A DNA stretch of 64,000 nt. It comes from JAAYTD01 sp964472015. Lineage in GTDB: Bacteria; Bacteroidota; Ignavibacteria; Kapaibacteriales; UBA2268. Under the pieces are notes generated by a model that worked only from the letters and a program-made list of their open reading frames with translations, made no database searches and was not told where the DNA came from. The first letter of the stretch is position 1, and every line of letters starts with the position of its first letter. Where the stretch lies: positions 62,001 through 126,000 of the forward strand of contig CAYYIP010000005.1 in assembly GCA_964472015.1 (NCBI GenBank), written 5' to 3'. The position numbers and the translations under genes are program-made. Positions 60,620-64,000 of this stretch are shown here, in pieces.

Positions 60620-61186
60620 TTAAATCCTTTGAAGTTGAAAAACATTTGAATATTTATCAGGATTGTTAACACAGAAATCCCAAATATGATCAGGATTTGC
60701 TTTACATGCATCACAACCAAAATTCTTATCTGCAGCTTTATAAGAATGTGCAACAACCCAACTGCAAATTGGATAATTATCGCTATTTGTTAATCTTCTA
60801 AAAATATAATTACCGCCAGTAAAGAAGTCAAGAAAATGAGTTACAAGTTTTAGATAACCATATTTATAATTTTCATATGATAAAGCTTTTTCAATAATTT
60901 TGTTTGATTCATCTTGAGTTAAATTTAAAGGTCTAAAAATACAAATCTTATCGGATGTATTATGATATTGATCAAAAATTGTATGTTTTTTAACTTTAGT
61001 AAGAGCCTCGATAACATTTGCTTTATTTATCGGTCCTTCTTCTATAACAATACCAACGTGATTAATTTTTGCTTTGTGATCGTCACCAACTCCAAAAATT
61101 CTTATTGCTGTACTTAAAAAAGTTTTACCTCGAGTGAAAAATATGTCACATGGTTTAACAATAAAATTTTTAATATCATTTTCCAT
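60620..61186 (-). CDS. permuted NlpC/P60 papain-fold (YiiX-like) hydrolase
   Basis: The 188-residue protein shows a permuted papain-like order: PCDIFFTRG, then H43 in INHVGIVIEEG, E60 in VIEAL, and C141 in CSWVVAHSYKAA (141-152). YiiX/YebB-like members have this H-E-C order. They act as peptidases, amidases or acyl-transfer enzymes, often on cell wall or lipids. A class B motif lies 36-45 nt upstream. Four later Cys could give a small metal site. Confidence 0.72.
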   Translation of the reverse strand: MENDIKNFIVKPCDIFFTRGKTFLSTAIRIFGVGDDHKAKINHVGIVIEEGPINKANVIEALTKVKKHTIFDQYHNTSDKICIFRPLNLTQDESNKIIEKALSYENYKYGYLKLVTHFLDFFTGGNYIFRRLTNSDNYPICSWVVAHSYKAADKNFGCDACKANPDHIWDFCVNNPDKYSNVFQLQRI

Positions 61187-61221
61187 TTATTTATTCCTCG
61201 AAATTATAAATTTCTTTTAAA

Positions 61222-61231
61222 ATTTGTTCTA
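61222..61231 (-). promoter_or_regulatory. class B promoter-like motif
   Basis: TAGAACAAAT on the minus strand, 36-45 nt before the NlpC-like start; one base off the consensus. It is divergent to the class A copy at 61239. Confidence 0.4.
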
Positions 61232-61238
61232 GAAGAAT

Positions 61239-61260
61239 CTATATATATTAATTAATGAAA
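61239..61260 (+). promoter_or_regulatory. class A phage promoter-like motif
   Basis: CTATATATATTAATTAATGA lies 74 nt before the cysteine desulfurase ATG and just upstream of a leader peptide. Confidence 0.6.
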
Positions 61261-61280
61261 AAAGAAAGGAGAAAACAAAT

Positions 61281-61316
61281 TTGAACAATATTTTAAATAG
61301 GAGATTTTTTATATGA
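61281..61316 (+). CDS. 11-residue leader peptide coupled to cysteine desulfurase
   Basis: A TTG start 10 nt after AAAGGAG encodes MNNILNRRFFI and stops with TGA overlapping the ATG of the desulfurase (ATGA). It also contains the ribosome site TAGGAG for that gene. Coupled translation or attenuation is possible. Very short, so uncertain. Confidence 0.4.
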   Translation: MNNILNRRFFI

Positions 61317-62440
61317 CTGGTATTTATTGGGATAACAATGCGACAACACAATTGGATAAACGTGTTAAATCTGAAATGATAAAAGGTTTAAATAATTATG
61401 GAAATCCTTCAAGTCTTTATAAATTAGGTTATCTAGCAAAATCTGAAATTGAAAAAACAAAAGAAACAATAGCATCATTTATATATTGTGAACCTGATGA
61501 AATTATTTTTAATAGCGGTGCTTCTGAAGGCAATAATACAATTCTTAAAAATGATTATTTTGAAACAATTATAACTTCTAATATCGAACATGCAAGCGTA
61601 ATAAATACATGTGAATATTTAAAAAGAAAAAATAAAAAAATTCTTAAAATTGAGAATAATAATTTTGGTTTGATAGATTTTAATAACTTGCAAAAATTAA
61701 CAAAAAATAATAAAAATTCATTAGTATCTATTATTTTTGTAAATAATGAAATAGGTATTATTCAAGATATTAAAAAAATATCAGATATTGTTCATGAAAA
61801 CAATTGTTTATTGCATGTTGATGCTGTTCAGGCATTTGGAAAAATTCCAATAAATGTAAAAGATTTAAATATAGATTATATGACATTTACATCTCATAAA
61901 ATATATGGACCTAAAGGAATAGGAGCTATTTATAAAAAACAAGATGTTCCATTTGAAAGTTTAATTCATGGAGGAGATCAAGAAAATAATTTTAGAGCTG
62001 GTACTGAAAATTTATTAGGTATTATAGGTTTTGGAAAAGCTGTTGAGTTACGAATAAAAGAATATAAAAATGAACATGAAAAATTAAATAAATTGAAAGA
62101 TTATTTTTTACAAGAAATTATAAAAAATATTCAAAATATTTCATTTAATATGAATCTTAAACATAGTATACCCAATACAATAAGTATAATATTTCATGAT
62201 ATCAAAGATAATTTAAGTTTTGTATACTTATTAAATTATCATAAGATATTTGTATCATCTTCATCAGCATGTCATAGTAATTCTCAAAGATCTTCCCATG
62301 TTTTAAAGGCAATAAGTTTATCAGAAAAAGAAGCAAATGAAACAATTAGAATCAGTTTTGGAAAATATAACACAAAAGAAGAAATAGATATGGCAATACC
62401 CATATTAACAAAATGTGTTAAAGAATTTAGAAAAAATTGA
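61313..62440 (+). CDS. cysteine desulfurase (NifS/IscS family)
   Basis: The 375-residue PLP enzyme has DNNATT (7-12), SGASEGNN (68-75), H93 (IEHAS), HVDAVQAFGK with D170, the PLP-binding K196 in TSHKIYGPKGIGA, GTEN (230-233) and the active-site C320 in SSSSACHS. All key residues are present. It extracts sulfur from cysteine as enzyme persulfide. Possible recipients are tRNA thiolation, Fe-S assembly for the radical SAM protein, DNA phosphorothioation (DndA-like) or sulfur transfer via the ThiF/ubiquitin-like pair. No dnd genes are seen. Confidence 0.92.
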   Translation: MTGIYWDNNATTQLDKRVKSEMIKGLNNYGNPSSLYKLGYLAKSEIEKTKETIASFIYCEPDEIIFNSGASEGNNTILKNDYFETIITSNIEHASVINTCEYLKRKNKKILKIENNNFGLIDFNNLQKLTKNNKNSLVSIIFVNNEIGIIQDIKKISDIVHENNCLLHVDAVQAFGKIPINVKDLNIDYMTFTSHKIYGPKGIGAIYKKQDVPFESLIHGGDQENNFRAGTENLLGIIGFGKAVELRIKEYKNEHEKLNKLKDYFLQEIIKNIQNISFNMNLKHSIPNTISIIFHDIKDNLSFVYLLNYHKIFVSSSSACHSNSQRSSHVLKAISLSEKEANETIRISFGKYNTKEEIDMAIPILTKCVKEFRKN

Positions 62441-62464
62441 AGTGAATTAAAAAAGGAGATTAAA

Positions 62465-62587
62465 ATGAAAATCATTAAAAATTGTTCTGTGTGTTTTAAA
62501 GTTTTTGAAGTTGAAAATAAAGAAGAAGTAATCTGTGAAAATTGTAAATTAGTAAAAATCAGAAAAAGTAAAAAAGGGAGAATTTAA
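62465..62587 (+). CDS. 40-residue zinc-ribbon-like peptide
   Basis: ATG 62465 lies 8 nt after AAGGAG. The 40-residue product has two CxxC pairs (CSVC at 7-10 and CENC at 24-27) in the spacing of a mini zinc ribbon. It abuts the next gene. Its link to the desulfurase is only positional. Confidence 0.6.
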   Translation: MKIIKNCSVCFKVFEVENKEEVICENCKLVKIRKSKKGRI

Positions 62588-62588
62588 A

Positions 62589-63005
62589 ATGATTACAAAG
62601 TTTATGTATCTTCGTGACAAAGAAAATAGACCAATAGTAACAATTTGTCTTTTGAAAAAAAAATTAGCGTCAGTGATTGAAGATCCAATATATAGTATAT
62701 ATGGTAAAGGTATTGCTTTATGTTCGGATTGTGATTATCCAATCAAAAAGAAAGGAAGAAATATTGCTTATGAAAGAGCATTACTAGCTTTAATGGTACA
62801 AGAAAATAGTCTTCCTATTTTAAGAAAGGAAGGTAAAAAGATTTTAGAAAAACTTCCCGATTTTAAAATATATTGTGATAATAATATTGATATTTATAAA
62901 AGTACAACATTTTTAACATCAAAAGAAATTAAAATTTTAAATTCCAAACCAAAAAAAATTTCATTTCTCAGAAAAATCATTAAAATTATCAAAAAAATAT
63001 TTTAA
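62589..63005 (+). CDS. unknown protein with GKGIALCSDCD-type motif
   Basis: The 138-residue product starts at ATG after GGGAG. It contains IYGKGIALCSDCDYPIKKKG then RNIAYERALLAL (37-68), a conserved-looking block that I have seen in small phage proteins but cannot name. The C-terminal end is very basic. No enzymatic motif is recognised. Confidence 0.6.
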   Translation: MITKFMYLRDKENRPIVTICLLKKKLASVIEDPIYSIYGKGIALCSDCDYPIKKKGRNIAYERALLALMVQENSLPILRKEGKKILEKLPDFKIYCDNNIDIYKSTTFLTSKEIKILNSKPKKISFLRKIIKIIKKIF

Positions 63006-63019
63006 AAGGATTTAAAAAT

Positions 63020-63316
63020 ATGCAAGTTATTGATTACAAAAAATTTATAGGAAAAAATGAAACAAAAGAAACCTTTATTAATAGATTAATAAATGAAATA
63101 TACAAGATAATAAAAAAAGATAAAAATTTAATTGATCAAAGTAAAACATTTGATACATTAATTTATGAATTAACAAAAGAAAAGAAACAAGAAAAAAAAT
63201 TAAATAACTTTTTAATTCAAATATCTGAAGAAAAACCTAAAATACAAAAAAATTTAAATGATTCATTAAACATCATTAATACAAAAAGAGAGGAGGTTTT
63301 GAAACAACTAAAGTGA
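63020..63316 (+). CDS. small helical protein
   Basis: The 98-residue product, ATG after AAAAGG, is Lys/Glu/Asn-rich and almost entirely helical. It may form a coiled coil. No family is recognised. A 23-codon GTG frame overlapping its stop (63313-63384) is too weak to annotate. Confidence 0.5.
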   Translation: MQVIDYKKFIGKNETKETFINRLINEIYKIIKKDKNLIDQSKTFDTLIYELTKEKKQEKKLNNFLIQISEEKPKIQKNLNDSLNIINTKREEVLKQLK

Positions 63317-63454
63317 AAACTATAATTGTTGATTTAAGATATTTTAATGATTATGATCAACTTTTGAAAATATTATCTTTATAACTTTAAAAATAATATA
63401 TTTGAAACATTTAATTTTCTAAATTTTTAATTAAAAAAAAGAAAGGGGAAAATA

Positions 63455-63724
63455 ATGCACACCGATAAAAAACTTATTGATTGGCTTGAAAAAGGACATG
63501 GTTATGGTCTTATCAGTGATAATAATGGTCACTGGACTGTTTGTGGATGTGGATTTCAAGATATTTTAGATAATAATTCTCCTGAAAATATACAAACAAC
63601 ATTTATTATATTCGAGGGAGAATGGAGAAATTCAATAAGAGAAGCAATCATTGCGGCAATAGAAGAGGAAGAATCAATCAATCAATTAGTAATTGATTTT
63701 GATAATAAATCATTAGAAAAGTAA
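63455..63724 (+). CDS. unknown small protein
   Basis: The 89-residue product starts at ATG after AAAGGGG. It has GHGYGLISDNNGHWTVCGCGF (14-34, landmark) and an acidic helical end (AIIAAIEEEESINQL). The mixed aromatic/Gly start could be a small beta-fold. No family is recognised. Confidence 0.55.
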   Translation: MHTDKKLIDWLEKGHGYGLISDNNGHWTVCGCGFQDILDNNSPENIQTTFIIFEGEWRNSIREAIIAAIEEEESINQLVIDFDNKSLEK

Positions 63725-63748
63725 AAATAATCAGGAGAAATTCGTTTC

Positions 63749-64000
63749 ATGAAAAAAAAATTTATTGGAATTTCTGGAAAAATTGGTAGTGGGAAAACAA
63801 CTCTATCTGAACACATAAAAGATAGAATAGATAATCTTTTTATTAAATATTCTTATTCATGTGTAATAACAGCTTTAGGTGATATTGTAAAAAAAGAATG
63901 TGCAAGAATTTTTGAATTTGATATTAATTTAACTTATTCATCGGAAGGTAAAGAAACTAAAATATTTATTAAAGCTCAAAAAAAATATATGACTGTAAGA
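63749..64000 (+). CDS. P-loop (d)NMP kinase-like protein, 3'-truncated by window
   Basis: ATG 63749 follows CAGGAG. The visible 84 residues begin MKKKFIGISGKIGSGKTTLS with the Walker A GKIGSGKTT and continue in helix/strand order as in deoxynucleoside monophosphate kinases (T4 gp1-like) or dephospho-CoA kinase-like phage enzymes. The rest lies beyond the window, so specificity cannot be read. Confidence 0.72.
   Translation, partial: MKKKFIGISGKIGSGKTTLSEHIKDRIDNLFIKYSYSCVITALGDIVKKECARIFEFDINLTYSSEGKETKIFIKAQKKYMTVR

Noticed and set aside
61222..62440. DNA phosphorothioation (dnd) locus
   Set aside because: Only a DndA-like desulfurase is present; no DndB, C, D or E homologue is visible nearby.
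1..64000. CRISPR array, rRNA, integrase or lysogeny module
   Set aside because: No regularly spaced direct repeats, no rRNA core sequence and no tyrosine/serine integrase or repressor signatures were seen in the window.

Overview
The window is a contiguous piece of a very AT-rich (about three quarters A+T by eye) large myovirus-type bacteriophage genome. Evidence for a phage: a large terminase, tail sheath, tail tube, tape measure, T4-like baseplate proteins (gp6-, gp25-, gp26-like), a lytic transglycosylase, five tRNAs, and dense co-directional genes with short gaps and overlaps. The gene set (complete two-subunit RNA polymerase, NAD-dependent ligase with BRCT, ThyX, RNA ligase, 7-deazaguanine enzymes, cysteine desulfurase) is that of a jumbo or huge phage. 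Ribosome binding sites are strong AGGAG types, and TTG starts are common. The sequence does not identify the host.

Layout. 1-3600: tail end of a Rad50/SbcC (T4 gp46)-type recombination ATPase, a small protein, a radical SAM/SPASM enzyme, small unknown genes. 3738-9532: RNA polymerase beta' and beta, each as one open frame. 9553-13783: FolE2 GTP cyclohydrolase, unknown genes, a methyltransferase-like and a DUF932-like protein. 13888-20921: baseplate hub-like protein, terminase, tape measure, tail protein. 21066-26927: an unknown gene, tRNA-Leu, and a compact four-gene ubiquitin-like cassette (E2-like, JAB protease, E1/ThiF, SAP-ubiquitin-like protein). 27037-28111: QueC-like enzyme and an unknown gene. 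28130-29880: an IS200/IS605-type element with TnpB, TnpA and a small RHH-like gene. 29966-34916: ThyX, RNA ligase, PIG-L deacetylase, glycosyltransferase, kinase-methyltransferase fusion, HAD phosphatase, with two copies of a conserved structured RNA. 35129-42563: tail tube, baseplate chaperone with a probable frameshift, wedge proteins. 42875-45605 (minus): sheath and another tail protein. 45721-52912: lytic transglycosylase, LigA, small genes, four tRNAs and a structured RNA of about 280 nt. 53019-61186 (minus): phosphoesterase, tail proteins, HD and PAS proteins, membrane-anchored coiled coils, NlpC-like protein. 61313-64000: cysteine desulfurase, small genes, start of a P-loop (d)NMP kinase.

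The standout system is the cassette at 22197-26927. It looks like a complete phage-borne ubiquitin-like conjugation/deconjugation pathway resembling the plasmid PRTRC cassette: E2-like protein with a roughly 570-residue extension, intact JAMM protease, E1-like adenylating enzyme, and a ubiquitin-like protein fused to a SAP-like DNA-binding segment. Other notable signals are two recurrent promoter-like motifs (a TATATATATTAATTAATGA type and a TAGAACAAAA type) that may be read by the phage's own or a phage-modified polymerase, a duplicated covarying RNA fold at 31816-31908 and 32971-33090, and a multi-helix RNA among the tRNAs. No homology search or folding program could be run; family calls rest on recognised motifs.
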